A model generated the notes under the pieces. It made no database searches. It was given only the letters and a program-made list of their open reading frames with translations, and was not told the DNA's origin. Made by a program: the position numbers and the translations under genes. A stretch of DNA of 6,659 nucleotides from contig MGOB01000050.1 of NCBI GenBank assembly GCA_001796995.1, forward strand, positions 46,617-53,275, read 5' to 3'. The DNA comes from Chloroflexi bacterium RBG_16_68_14. GTDB taxonomy: Bacteria > Chloroflexota > Dehalococcoidia > DSTF01 > RBG-16-68-14. Below, one piece after another: positions 1 through 5,586 of this stretch (within the stretch, counting starts at the first letter, position 1; each line of letters begins with the position of its first letter).

Positions 1-184
1 GGTCCATCGCATCGCCGTTCGCGGCGTCCACCACCTGCGCGATGAGGTAGCCCCACAGCCCGATGGTCAGCAATGCGAGAGCGGCGGCGAGCACGTAGGG
101 CGCAGCCGAACGACCGAGGCGCGACACCGTGCGCAAGTCGGCCTCGCCCCACGCTCCCTGCTGCCTGAGGACTCGAACAGCCAT
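1..184 (-). CDS. Unidentified small membrane protein, N-terminal part (runs off the left edge)
   Basis: Sixty-one codons are visible from an ATG at 182-184, and the 3' end lies outside the window. The start is well supported: an AAGGAG Shine-Dalgarno sequence (complement of 191-196) lies 6 nt upstream. The protein begins MAVRVLRQQGAWGEAD. A polar stretch with several Arg residues (about residues 1-26) is followed by one clear hydrophobic segment (about 29-52, containing AAALALLTIGLWGYLIAQVV) and then an acidic, polar part. The positive N-terminus suggests it faces the cytoplasm. The gene is transcribed away from the histidine kinase and shares its 205-bp upstream region, including the palindrome at 306-331, so the two units may share control. 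I do not recognise the family, and the visible part is too short to assign a function. That it is a real gene is fairly sure from the ribosome binding site and the membrane segment. Confidence 0.6.
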   Translation of the reverse strand, partial: MAVRVLRQQGAWGEADLRTVSRLGRSAAPYVLAAALALLTIGLWGYLIAQVVDAANGDAMD

Positions 185-305
185 AGTGCCCTCCTTACCA
201 TCGTGGCCGTGCTGTCGAGGCCACCGTACGCCGAGGGTGAGCGGCCGATAAGGCTCAGAAGGGCCAAACTACCGTGGGGCAGGGTGAGCATTGTGGAGAT
301 GGGTT

Positions 306-331
306 ATTCGTACTACGTGACTGGTACGAAT
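306..331. promoter_or_regulatory. Perfect 8-bp inverted repeat, candidate operator
   Basis: ATTCGTAC at 306-313 and GTACGAAT at 324-331 are exact reverse complements separated by 10 bp. The 26-bp dyad has the size expected for a dimeric helix-turn-helix regulator. It ends 6 bp upstream of the -35 hexamer of the kinase/regulator promoter, where activators commonly bind. Autoregulation by the LuxR-type regulator encoded downstream is the simplest reading but is an inference. A regulator acting on the divergent gene is also possible. Confidence 0.45.
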
Positions 332-337
332 GGGCGA

Positions 338-367
338 TTGACGGGTCGTCGTAAGCCCGGGTACAGT
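338..367 (+). promoter_or_regulatory. Sigma-70-type promoter for the two-component operon
   Basis: The -35 box is TTGACG (338-343, five of six matches to TTGACA) and the -10 box is TACAGT (362-367, four of six matches to TATAAT), with an 18-bp spacer. Transcription would begin near 373-375, leaving a leader of about 15 nt that contains a GAGGG ribosome binding site (378-382) before the ATG at 390. This placement argues against the upstream in-frame GTG at 366, which falls inside the -10 box. Confidence 0.5.
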
Positions 368-389
368 GCGATCGCTCGAGGGCGTTGTC

Positions 390-1673
390 ATGGTCGCGCA
401 CACGCTGGAGAGGGCGCAAGCGGCGAGAACCGGCCTCCGCGGCTGGTGGGCACGCGAACGGCTCACGGGCGTCGCGCTGTTCCTGTTCGCCGTCCGCTGG
501 GCGGCCTGGTGCGTGGCGGCCGCGATCGTGGTGCTGGATGTCGTACCGAAAGCCAACGTGCAGCGCGAGCCGGTACTGGTCTTTGGCACCTTCGCCCAGA
601 ACGCGGCCGCCACCCTGTATCCACCGCTCTTCCGGCCTCGAGTACGGGAGCTCATCTACCGCTCGGTTGGGCGAGTGGATGACATCCTGGTGCTGAGCCT
701 CTTCGATGTGACGCTGGCGCTCGCTATCCTCTTCCTGAGCGGCGGCTGGGACAGCCCCTACTACCTCTTTGCGGTGGCTTCGCTCTTGGTCCCGTCGTCG
801 ATCCTCGGGCTCCGGAGCAATCTGGTGCTCACCGGGGCCTTCGTCGCCGCCTACGTGCTCATCGTGTCTACGTCGGGCAAGGGTATCTATGGCCCCTGGC
901 ATGGACGGGAGCTGAACAACTTTGTCGTCTTCGTTACGCTTCCGTTCATTGTTACCATCGTCGTCCAGTTCTTTGGCTGGATGTCACGCGAGCTTGCCGC
1001 CCAGCGGGAGGCCGCGCGCCACGCGCTGGACGAGAATCTCCGGCTTCAGCAGGAGCGGGAGCAGCTAGCGGCGGAGCAAGAGCGTACACGCATCGCGCGC
1101 GAGATCCACGACGGCATCGGCCAGTCCATCTATATGCTCTCGCTCAACCTGGAGGCGGCTGCAGAAGCGGCCGGCGGCCAACCAGCGATGAGCGAGCGGC
1201 TACAGCGTCTGGTCTTGCTGGCCAAGCAGATCCTGCTGGAAGTGCGCCATTACATCTTCGACCTGAAGCCGTTGTTGGACGGCGAGGCGGGTGTCGCCTC
1301 GGCGCTGCGAAGCCAGGTGCGGGAGTTCAGCGCCGTCGCCGGCCTCCCGGTGTCCGTGGAGGTGACCGGCGAGGAGCGGAAGCTCTCGGTGGCCAGGGGG
1401 GCCGCCCTCTACCGCATCGCGCAGGAGGCACTGGCTAACGTGTACCGCCATGCCCAAGCCAGGGAGGCATGCCTGCGCCTTGCGTTCGACGAGCATTTCG
1501 TCACGCTGGAGGTACGGGACGACGGCGTGGGCCTTCGGCCGGCAGGCGAGGGCGGTCGTGGGCTGCGCAACATCCGGCAGCGAGTGCAGGACCTGCGCGG
1601 CACGCTCACCATCGAAAGCGCGCCGGGCCGCGGCACGATTGTGCGCGCGGTGCTCCCAACCGAGGAGCCATGA
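390..1673 (+). CDS. Membrane sensor histidine kinase, NarL/DesK type (HisKA_3 + HATPase_c)
   Basis: This 427-aa kinase would autophosphorylate on histidine and pass the phosphate to the regulator encoded next. I chose the ATG at 390 because GAGGG lies 7 nt upstream; the in-frame GTG at 366 overlaps the -10 promoter box. Residues about 26-195 carry four to six hydrophobic segments and no large extracellular domain, including a GGWDSPYYLF motif seen in membrane-integral sensors. A Glu/Arg/Gln-rich coiled-coil linker follows (about 200-230). The HisKA_3 dimerisation domain has ERTRIAREIHDGIGQS with the phosphoacceptor His240; the DGIGQ that follows matches the DxxxQ phosphatase motif of NarX/DesK-type kinases. 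The ATPase domain shows the N box (ALANVYRHA, Asn349), G1 (VRDDGVGL, Asp378) and G2 (GGRGLRNIRQR). It appears intact. The TGA stop overlaps the regulator's ATG (ATGA, 1670-1673), so translation is probably coupled. The stimulus cannot be read from the sequence; membrane state or a small ligand would fit this architecture. Confidence 0.93.
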   Translation: MVAHTLERAQAARTGLRGWWARERLTGVALFLFAVRWAAWCVAAAIVVLDVVPKANVQREPVLVFGTFAQNAAATLYPPLFRPRVRELIYRSVGRVDDILVLSLFDVTLALAILFLSGGWDSPYYLFAVASLLVPSSILGLRSNLVLTGAFVAAYVLIVSTSGKGIYGPWHGRELNNFVVFVTLPFIVTIVVQFFGWMSRELAAQREAARHALDENLRLQQEREQLAAEQERTRIAREIHDGIGQSIYMLSLNLEAAAEAAGGQPAMSERLQRLVLLAKQILLEVRHYIFDLKPLLDGEAGVASALRSQVREFSAVAGLPVSVEVTGEERKLSVARGAALYRIAQEALANVYRHAQAREACLRLAFDEHFVTLEVRDDGVGLRPAGEGGRGLRNIRQRVQDLRGTLTIESAPGRGTIVRAVLPTEEP

Positions 1674-2338
1674 GCGTCGTTCGAATCCTCGTCGTGGACG
1701 ACCACGAGGTGGTGCGCGCCGGCCTGCGGACCGTGCTCGAGGACGCCGACGACCTAAGCGTGGTGGGGGAAGCGGCCACCGCCGAGCAGGCTGTGGCGCG
1801 GGCCCGCATGTTGCGGCCAGATCTGGTGTTGATGGACGTTCGGCTGGGCGAGGTGGGCGAGGTGGGCGACGCGGGCGGTATCGAGGCCTGCCGAGCGATC
1901 CGCAGCGACTTGCCGGAAACCCGGGTGCTCATGTTCTCCTCGTACGGCGAGCGCGAGGCGGTGGTGGCGTCGATCCTCGCGGGAGCGGCGGGCTATGTGA
2001 CCAAGAACGTGGCGCGCGCCCAGCTCCTGGAGGCGCTGCGAGCCATCGCTCGGGGCGAGTCGCTCCTGGACCCAAAGGTGACGGGGCTGCTTCTGGAGAA
2101 GCTGAAGGAGCTCTCGGCGAAGGAGCGGCCGCCCGATGATCCCCTCTCGCCGCGGGAGCGGGAGGTGCTGGCGCTCATCGCCCGGGGCCTGACCAACCGG
2201 CAGATCGCCGAAGCGCTGGGGATCAGCGAGCACACAGCTCGCAACCACGTGACGAGCATCCTGGATAAGCTGGGTCTCTCGCGACGGACGGAGGCCGCTG
2301 TCTACGCGGTGCGCCTCGGGCTCATATCCGAGGAATGA
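1670..2338 (+). CDS. LuxR/NarL-family response regulator
   Basis: This 222-aa transcription factor is the partner of the upstream kinase. It starts at the ATG overlapping the kinase stop, with GAGGAG at 1662-1667 as ribosome binding site inside the kinase gene. A longer in-frame opening upstream is out-of-frame kinase sequence and was not used. The receiver domain (about residues 1-122) has the acidic pair Asp10/Asp11, the phosphoacceptor Asp56 (DLVLMD), a switch Ser in LMFSS (about residue 90) and the conserved Lys112 in GYVTK. A short linker follows, then a GerE/LuxR helix-turn-helix (about 159-213) starting LSPREREVLALIARGLTNRQ and continuing to the recognition helix around ISEHTARNHVTSILDKL. 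All key residues are present. One oddity is six extra residues (EVGEVG, 61-66) just after Asp56 compared with a usual DVRLPDGNGIE loop, encoded by a short tandem repeat. Phosphorylation should drive dimerisation and DNA binding; the palindrome at 306-331 is a candidate target. Confidence 0.95.
   Translation: MSVVRILVVDDHEVVRAGLRTVLEDADDLSVVGEAATAEQAVARARMLRPDLVLMDVRLGEVGEVGDAGGIEACRAIRSDLPETRVLMFSSYGEREAVVASILAGAAGYVTKNVARAQLLEALRAIARGESLLDPKVTGLLLEKLKELSAKERPPDDPLSPREREVLALIARGLTNRQIAEALGISEHTARNHVTSILDKLGLSRRTEAAVYAVRLGLISEE
1841..1867 (+). repeat. In-frame 9-bp tandem repeat inside the regulator gene
   Basis: Two exact copies of GAGGTGGGC (1850-1858 and 1859-1867) follow a degenerate copy, CGGCTGGGC (1841-1849). 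The unit is a multiple of three, so it adds Glu-Val-Gly triplets without shifting the frame. It lies in the loop after the phosphorylated Asp of the receiver domain and looks like a slippage expansion. Confidence 0.7.
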
Positions 2339-2459
2339 ATGGAAGGTTCTTTTCCCCAACGCTTCCCAAGCGGCTGCTCGCACGGAGTGTCGCCTTGGTC
2401 TCACCCACGCCGGGGCATCTCGTTGATTCCCCACTTGCGCTTTCGCCACAATACCCGCT

Positions 2460-2494
2460 GGACAAGGGCCGAATCGGGCGAAAATCCCTTGTTC
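2460..2494. repeat. Inverted repeat, 9-bp arms
   Basis: GGACAAGGG (2460-2468) pairs with CCCTTGTTC (2486-2494) over nine positions, eight Watson-Crick and one G-T as RNA, around a 17-nt loop that holds a smaller CCGA/TCGG dyad. No T-run follows on the plus strand, so it is a poor intrinsic terminator. It could be a regulator or recombinase site, or a structured 3' end of the two-component transcript; which one is unknown. Confidence 0.35.
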
Positions 2495-2614
2495 TGCAGC
2501 GTTTTCGGAGAGCCAGAAGGCTTATTCGCCCCAGGGTGTCCAAGGGTCGTTAATCGAAGTCTAAATCGGGCTTGTTTGGGGCCTTCGTCTCGGGAGTGCT
2601 TTAGAGCCTCTGGT

Positions 2615-2642
2615 CTAGGTTCGAATCCTAGCTCGGCAACCA
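2615..2642 (+). pseudogene. Orphan tRNA 3' end (T-arm, acceptor strand, CCA), tRNA-Gln-like
   Basis: A perfect five-pair T-stem, CTAGG (2615-2619) and CCTAG (2627-2631), encloses the standard seven-base loop TTCGAAT (2620-2626). It is followed by a seven-base acceptor strand CTCGGCA (2632-2638), discriminator A (2639) and an encoded CCA (2640-2642). The matching 5' acceptor strand, TGCCGAG, is not found upstream at tRNA distance, and the preceding 45 bases do not fold into convincing D and anticodon arms. The implied U1-A72 pair and the T-arm sequence resemble bacterial tRNA-Gln. Tyrosine recombinases commonly integrate in tRNA 3' ends and leave just such a fragment at the far end of the inserted element. 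That this is an attachment-site footprint is an inference. Confidence 0.55.
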
Positions 2643-2864
2643 GCCAATCCCCCTGTTCCCCTATTGCCTGACGGTTTATCCTCTGCGCTTCAATCGGTGA
2701 TTATCGGATCAAGAGTTCGCCCTCCGAAGGCCGGGGCTTTCGTCCCTAACGCAGATACGAATTCCGCAGTCCTGACCGCCGGTTCTTGCGCTTGACTTCG
2801 TCGTACTTCGGGGCGCCCATCGGAGCACTTGCTCTTGAGCCTCTGCCCGGTCTCCGAACGCTAG

Positions 2865-2881
2865 GGCGCGGTTGACGCGCC
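2865..2881 (-). terminator. GC-rich hairpin 25 bp past the sortase stop, possible terminator
   Basis: GGCGCG (2865-2870) and CGCGCC (2876-2881) are perfect complements around a five-base loop. The hairpin lies 25 bp downstream of the sortase stop and could end the minus-strand cluster. No T-run follows in the direction of transcription, so it is at best an atypical terminator of the kind suggested for high-GC genomes. It overlaps a ten-base palindrome, GCCTGCAGGC, at 2879-2888. Confidence 0.3.
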
Positions 2882-2906
2882 TGCAGGCTGCGCCGCGTCC
2901 CCAGAT

Positions 2907-3587
2907 TCAATCGTACATTCGCTCCGCCCGAACGATCAGTCGCTTATCGTACTGGCCGGTGCTGGCGTCAAATGTGCCCGTACAGGTGATCAGCGTCGCC
3001 ATCTCTTGCTCAGTCGCTCCCACGATCTTCGCGACGTCGGCCGTCGCCGCCTCTACGGTGTCCATGGCAGCGACGCGATAACGGTAAACGGTGCCATCTT
3101 CCAGCCGTACCTCAACGATGTCTTCTGGCGCCAGCTCCCGCAAGCGCCAGAAGACGGCAGGGCCCACGTCGACGTAGTCCACATGGCCCGAGAACACCGC
3201 ATTGCTGCCGGCGCCGGGTCGCGCGGAGAAGTCGTACCAGGCCACATCCCAGGGCCCGTTGGGAGTCTCCATAACGCCGGCCGCGTCGGTCCCCTTGATC
3301 GAGATGGGGGCGTCCACCTCAATCGCTGGGATGAGGATCCGCGCCAGCGGCGCGTCGCTTTGGGTGGGAGGAGCTGATGTAGGTTGAGCCCGAGGGGGAC
3401 CGTAAATGCTCCCAAAGCCTGTGGCGGTGCCTGGACCACTGTATGCAGGCCCGCTCCCCAGGACGCCCGCAACGGTGAGAACGAAAAGGATCACGGCTGC
3501 CAGCAGGGCCGCGATTCCTGCCCCCATGATGACAACTGGCAGCCGACCGCCGAGGCGGCTCGTTCGAAACGCCCCGTGCTCGACCAT
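2907..3587 (-). CDS. Sortase, class E/F type
   Basis: This is a 226-aa membrane-anchored cysteine transpeptidase. Sortases cut a C-terminal sorting motif in exported proteins and attach them to the cell envelope. The start has an AAGGAGG site (complement of 3598-3604) 10 nt upstream. The N-terminus has basic residues, then one transmembrane segment (about 17-43), then a flexible Gly/Pro/Ser/Thr-rich spacer (about 44-80). The catalytic beta-barrel follows (about 81-226). The triad is intact: His135 in FSGHVDY, Cys202 in TLITCTG and Arg216 in YDKRLIVRAER. Length and the single N-terminal anchor match the small class E/F sortases of Actinobacteria and Chloroflexota. It lies 90 bp after the redoxin gene, so it may be the last gene of the cluster or separately transcribed; no clear promoter was seen. 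No protein with an LPXTG-like tail is visible in the window, so its substrate lies elsewhere. Confidence 0.92.
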   Translation of the reverse strand: MVEHGAFRTSRLGGRLPVVIMGAGIAALLAAVILFVLTVAGVLGSGPAYSGPGTATGFGSIYGPPRAQPTSAPPTQSDAPLARILIPAIEVDAPISIKGTDAAGVMETPNGPWDVAWYDFSARPGAGSNAVFSGHVDYVDVGPAVFWRLRELAPEDIVEVRLEDGTVYRYRVAAMDTVEAATADVAKIVGATEQEMATLITCTGTFDASTGQYDKRLIVRAERMYD

Positions 3588-3677
3588 TCCTACCGTGCCT
3601 CCTTGCCGCAGCGCCTTGGTACTTCTAGCACGTCGGCCTAGATACGTTTCGCCTCATATGGGGCTCGCTTGAAATGA

Positions 3678-4319
3678 CTACTTCGCTAGGTTCCGAACCT
3701 GCTCGATGACAGATTCGTTGTCTGCCTGCATGGACGGGTAGTCTCTCGACCAGCGCACGACACCATCCTTGTCCACGAGCACGAAGGTGTGGTTAGGCTT
3801 ATCTGCGTGCATGCCGCCCAGGGCGTCGTACGCCTTGGCGGCGTCCTTCTCTCCATCTACCAGGATGGGTAAGGTGAGGTCCCACCGTGCCGCTTCCTGC
3901 GCCAGCAGGTCGGGCGGATCCACCATGATGAGGAAGACCTCCGTGTCCAAAGCCGTGAACGCGTCGAGGTCTTCCTGTAGGGCTGCAGCCTGCTGCCAGC
4001 AAGGAGCGCAGCCGTAGCCTTCGTTGAAGAATAGGAGTACGTTCTTCTCTCCCTTGAAGTCGGACAGCGTCACCTCCTTGCCCTCTAGGGTGGGTAGGGT
4101 GAAGTCGGGTGCCTGACTTGCAACGAGGTTCTCGGGCGCCGGCATGTCATCCCGCCCGCCGGCGGCGCGAAAGGCCAGGATGATAACCGCTGCCACAGCT
4201 ACCACACCTGCGGCGATGGCTGCCGTTTGCACCAGCCGGCGCCACTGCCTCTGAGGGAGCCAGCGTCGGTGTGACTTCTCATACCTCCCGATCGACTTGT
4301 GGATCGCCTTATTTGCCAT
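3678..4319 (-). CDS. Membrane-anchored thioredoxin-fold redoxin (AhpC/TSA/TlpA-like)
   Basis: This 213-aa protein has a basic N-terminus (about residues 1-29, rich in Arg, Lys and His), one membrane anchor (about 31-53) and an extracytoplasmic redoxin domain (about 63-210). The domain begins in the usual way with APDFTLPTLEGKEVTLSDFKG. Its redox centre is GYGCAPCWQQ with Cys104 and Cys107, following VLLFFNE. The later part contains LPILVDGEKDAAKAYDALGG and NHTFVLVDKDGVVRW, the second half of a peroxiredoxin/TlpA fold, with a likely cis-Pro at 175. A CxxC centre and a membrane anchor favour a thiol-disulfide reductase of the TlpA/ResA kind over a true peroxidase, but a Bcp-like peroxiredoxin activity cannot be excluded. 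The ATG lies inside the 3' end of the ccdA-like gene (11-bp overlap), with AGGAG (complement of 4329-4333) 9 nt upstream. The pair is therefore probably translationally coupled, and the redoxin is the natural receiver of electrons from CcdA. Confidence 0.88.
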   Translation of the reverse strand: MANKAIHKSIGRYEKSHRRWLPQRQWRRLVQTAAIAAGVVAVAAVIILAFRAAGGRDDMPAPENLVASQAPDFTLPTLEGKEVTLSDFKGEKNVLLFFNEGYGCAPCWQQAAALQEDLDAFTALDTEVFLIMVDPPDLLAQEAARWDLTLPILVDGEKDAAKAYDALGGMHADKPNHTFVLVDKDGVVRWSRDYPSMQADNESVIEQVRNLAK

Positions 4320-5295
4320 GGTCGTACTCTCCTGCGTGTCTCGGCGACGCTTCCGTCACCGGCTCGTCTTCTGTTCGATTCCACATCCGGCGCAGGGCTG
4401 GGCGGAGCTGCGCAACTGCGCCCCGGCGCAGTTTTGTCAGGTGTGCACCTACTGGCAGGCGGAAAGCTCTTGCGAAAAGGTAGGTAGCTACCGCCACCAG
4501 GAGGAAGGTGAACCAGATGTCGGGCACGCCTTTGGTGGCCTGGATGATGGCGTCAGCGGCCGAGCGCAGGGGCTCGCTCAGGCGGTTTTGGCCCTCCGTC
4601 CCCACGAGGTCCCCGGTGAACGCGGTGGTAATGACGAAAGCGCCCACGCCGATGAAAAGAACGCCGGTCAGCAGGTTGGTGGAGTGCAGACGCCAGCGCC
4701 AGCCACCGAAGCCCAGGCTGAAGGCCCGGCCCCGAACCAAGAGACTCTGCGAAAGGTTGAAGCGTTCCCACAGGAGAGCGATGAGCACTAGAGGCGAGAC
4801 CATCCCCGCCACATAGGCCAGCCCTATCGCCGTCGACTGCGCAAGCGAGGACGAGATGGCCGATAGGGTAAGCACGCCAGCCAGGACCGGCGCGCAGCAA
4901 GAGCTAGCGGCACCAGAGAAGACGCCGAGCGAGAAGACGGACAACACCGTGGGCTGGTCACCTAAGCTGGTGGGCCTCATCGGGAGGGAGAGGTTCTTGC
5001 CAGCCAGCGACCAGACGCCCAAGAAGACCAGCAAGAGGCCCCCCAGGATGAAGACTTCGTTGTGGTAGGAGCTGAGCAGACGAGAGAGGGCGGCGACTCC
5101 CAACGTGATCGGCAAAAGCACCGCCGCCACGCCCAGGCCGAAGACCAGCGTCATCGCGAGGAGGGCGTAACGGGCGCGGAAAGCGCTGGCGAGATAAGCG
5201 GGGAGGAGAAACGTCACGCAACACGGTGCTGCCAGGGCGATCATTCCACCCAGGAACGCCGCCAAGGTAGAGGTGCCGAAGAATACAGGACCCAT
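4309..5295 (-). CDS. ccdA: CcdA/DsbD-type thiol-electron transporter
   Basis: This 328-aa polytopic membrane protein belongs to the CcdA/DsbD transmembrane family, which moves electrons from cytoplasmic thioredoxin to thiol proteins on the outer face, for example for cytochrome c maturation. About six or seven hydrophobic segments can be seen between residues 8 and 279, followed by an Arg-rich cytoplasmic tail (about 280-328). The two family cysteine motifs appear once in each half: LAAPCCVTFLLPAYLA (Cys25, Cys26) and SSCCAPVLAGVLTLSA (Cys133, Cys134). Each has two adjacent cysteines where classical CcdA has one. An APCC first motif also occurs, as I recall, in actinobacterial CcdA-like proteins. 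The tail is longer than in minimal CcdA proteins of about 230 aa. Upstream, 13 bp separate it from the thioredoxin gene; downstream it overlaps the redoxin gene. The GAGGAAGG ahead of the ATG is closer than ideal, so the start is likely but not certain. Confidence 0.88.
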   Translation of the reverse strand: MGPVFFGTSTLAAFLGGMIALAAPCCVTFLLPAYLASAFRARYALLAMTLVFGLGVAAVLLPITLGVAALSRLLSSYHNEVFILGGLLLVFLGVWSLAGKNLSLPMRPTSLGDQPTVLSVFSLGVFSGAASSCCAPVLAGVLTLSAISSSLAQSTAIGLAYVAGMVSPLVLIALLWERFNLSQSLLVRGRAFSLGFGGWRWRLHSTNLLTGVLFIGVGAFVITTAFTGDLVGTEGQNRLSEPLRSAADAIIQATKGVPDIWFTFLLVAVATYLFARAFRLPVGAHLTKLRRGAVAQLRPALRRMWNRTEDEPVTEASPRHAGEYDHGK

Positions 5296-5308
5296 CCTTC
5301 CTCACGCT

Positions 5309-5584
5309 CTAGCGCGCCTGCACACGCCTAGCCGCCTCCAGCTCCTGCCGCAGGAGCGCCTCAGGGACATCTCCCACCAGAGCCATCCGCCCGTTGATGA
5401 CGATGCCGGGTAGGGCTGCCAGCCGGTAGCGCAGCGCGAGGGCTGTGCCCTCCTCGCTGCCGAGGTCCACTTCCTCCACGCGTAGCTCTGGAAACACCGC
5501 TCGGAGCTGCTGGAGCCGTTCCTTCACGCGCTGGCACGGCTTGCACCCGAAGCTGCTCACCAGGAGAACCTGGATTTCACTCAT
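5309..5584 (-). CDS. Small thioredoxin/glutaredoxin-like protein (CKPC)
   Basis: This 91-aa protein has no signal peptide or membrane segment and is predicted to be cytoplasmic. It opens with a beta strand and the redox motif, VLLVSSFGCKPCQRVKERL (Cys14, Cys17). A helix and the strand ELRVEEVDL follow, then the cis-Pro motif LPGIVING (Pro59) and a C-terminal helix. That is the compact fold of archaeal-type and glutaredoxin-like thioredoxins, shorter than the roughly 105-aa classical thioredoxin. I chose the ATG at 5582-5584, two bases after the stop of the upstream gene. The frame stays open further upstream, but there it overlaps that gene and has no thioredoxin content. Its place directly before the ccdA-like gene suggests it supplies electrons to that protein. 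It could also act more generally on cytoplasmic disulfides. Confidence 0.85.
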   Translation of the reverse strand: MSEIQVLLVSSFGCKPCQRVKERLQQLRAVFPELRVEEVDLGSEEGTALALRYRLAALPGIVINGRMALVGDVPEALLRQELEAARRVQAR

Positions 5585-5586
5585 GG

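Larger units (their letters stand above)
2339..2906. other. Convergent intergenic region without a convincing gene
   Basis: This 568-bp stretch separates the plus-strand two-component operon from the minus-strand sortase gene. Open frames crossing it have atypical composition and no recognisable domain, and I saw none with a strong ribosome binding site. It seems less GC-rich than the flanking genes by eye. It contains the inverted repeat at 2460-2494, the tRNA 3' fragment at 2615-2642 and a GC hairpin at 2865-2881 next to the sortase stop. The mix suggests an integration boundary or decayed mobile DNA rather than a plain spacer. Confidence 0.6.

Noticed and set aside
366..389. GTG start eight codons upstream of the chosen kinase ATG
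   Set aside because: It falls within the predicted -10 box and has no ribosome binding site at proper spacing, whereas the ATG at 390 has one.
255..902. Long minus-strand open frame opposite the kinase gene
   Set aside because: It is rich in Arg, His and Glu with no domain. It is the antisense shadow of a high-GC gene whose plus-strand reading has all the kinase motifs.
1450..2449. Long open frames over the kinase/regulator junction on both strands (1450-2139 plus, 1754-2449 minus)
   Set aside because: Composition is dominated by Arg, Gly and Ala, and the same DNA encodes the well-supported HATPase, receiver and LuxR domains.
2570..2642. A complete tRNA ending at the CCA
   Set aside because: When laid out at tRNA spacing, only three of seven acceptor pairs form, the anticodon stem has two mismatches and the D-arm lacks its conserved bases. 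Only the T-arm and 3' acceptor strand are convincing.
2339..2642. Group I intron interrupting a tRNA gene
   Set aside because: No 5' tRNA half (TGCCGAG start) was found upstream in the window, and no intron core elements could be recognised.
2719..2740. Hairpin GCCC/GGGC followed by TTT as terminator of the two-component operon
   Set aside because: The outer stem is only four pairs, the T-run is three bases, and it lies about 380 bp past the regulator stop.
2746..2820. Minus-strand 24-codon frame starting MGAPKYDEVKRKNRRSG
   Set aside because: It is very short and basic, has no good ribosome binding site and matches no family I recognise. It lies in the gene-free gap and could be a relic, but there is not enough to call it a gene.
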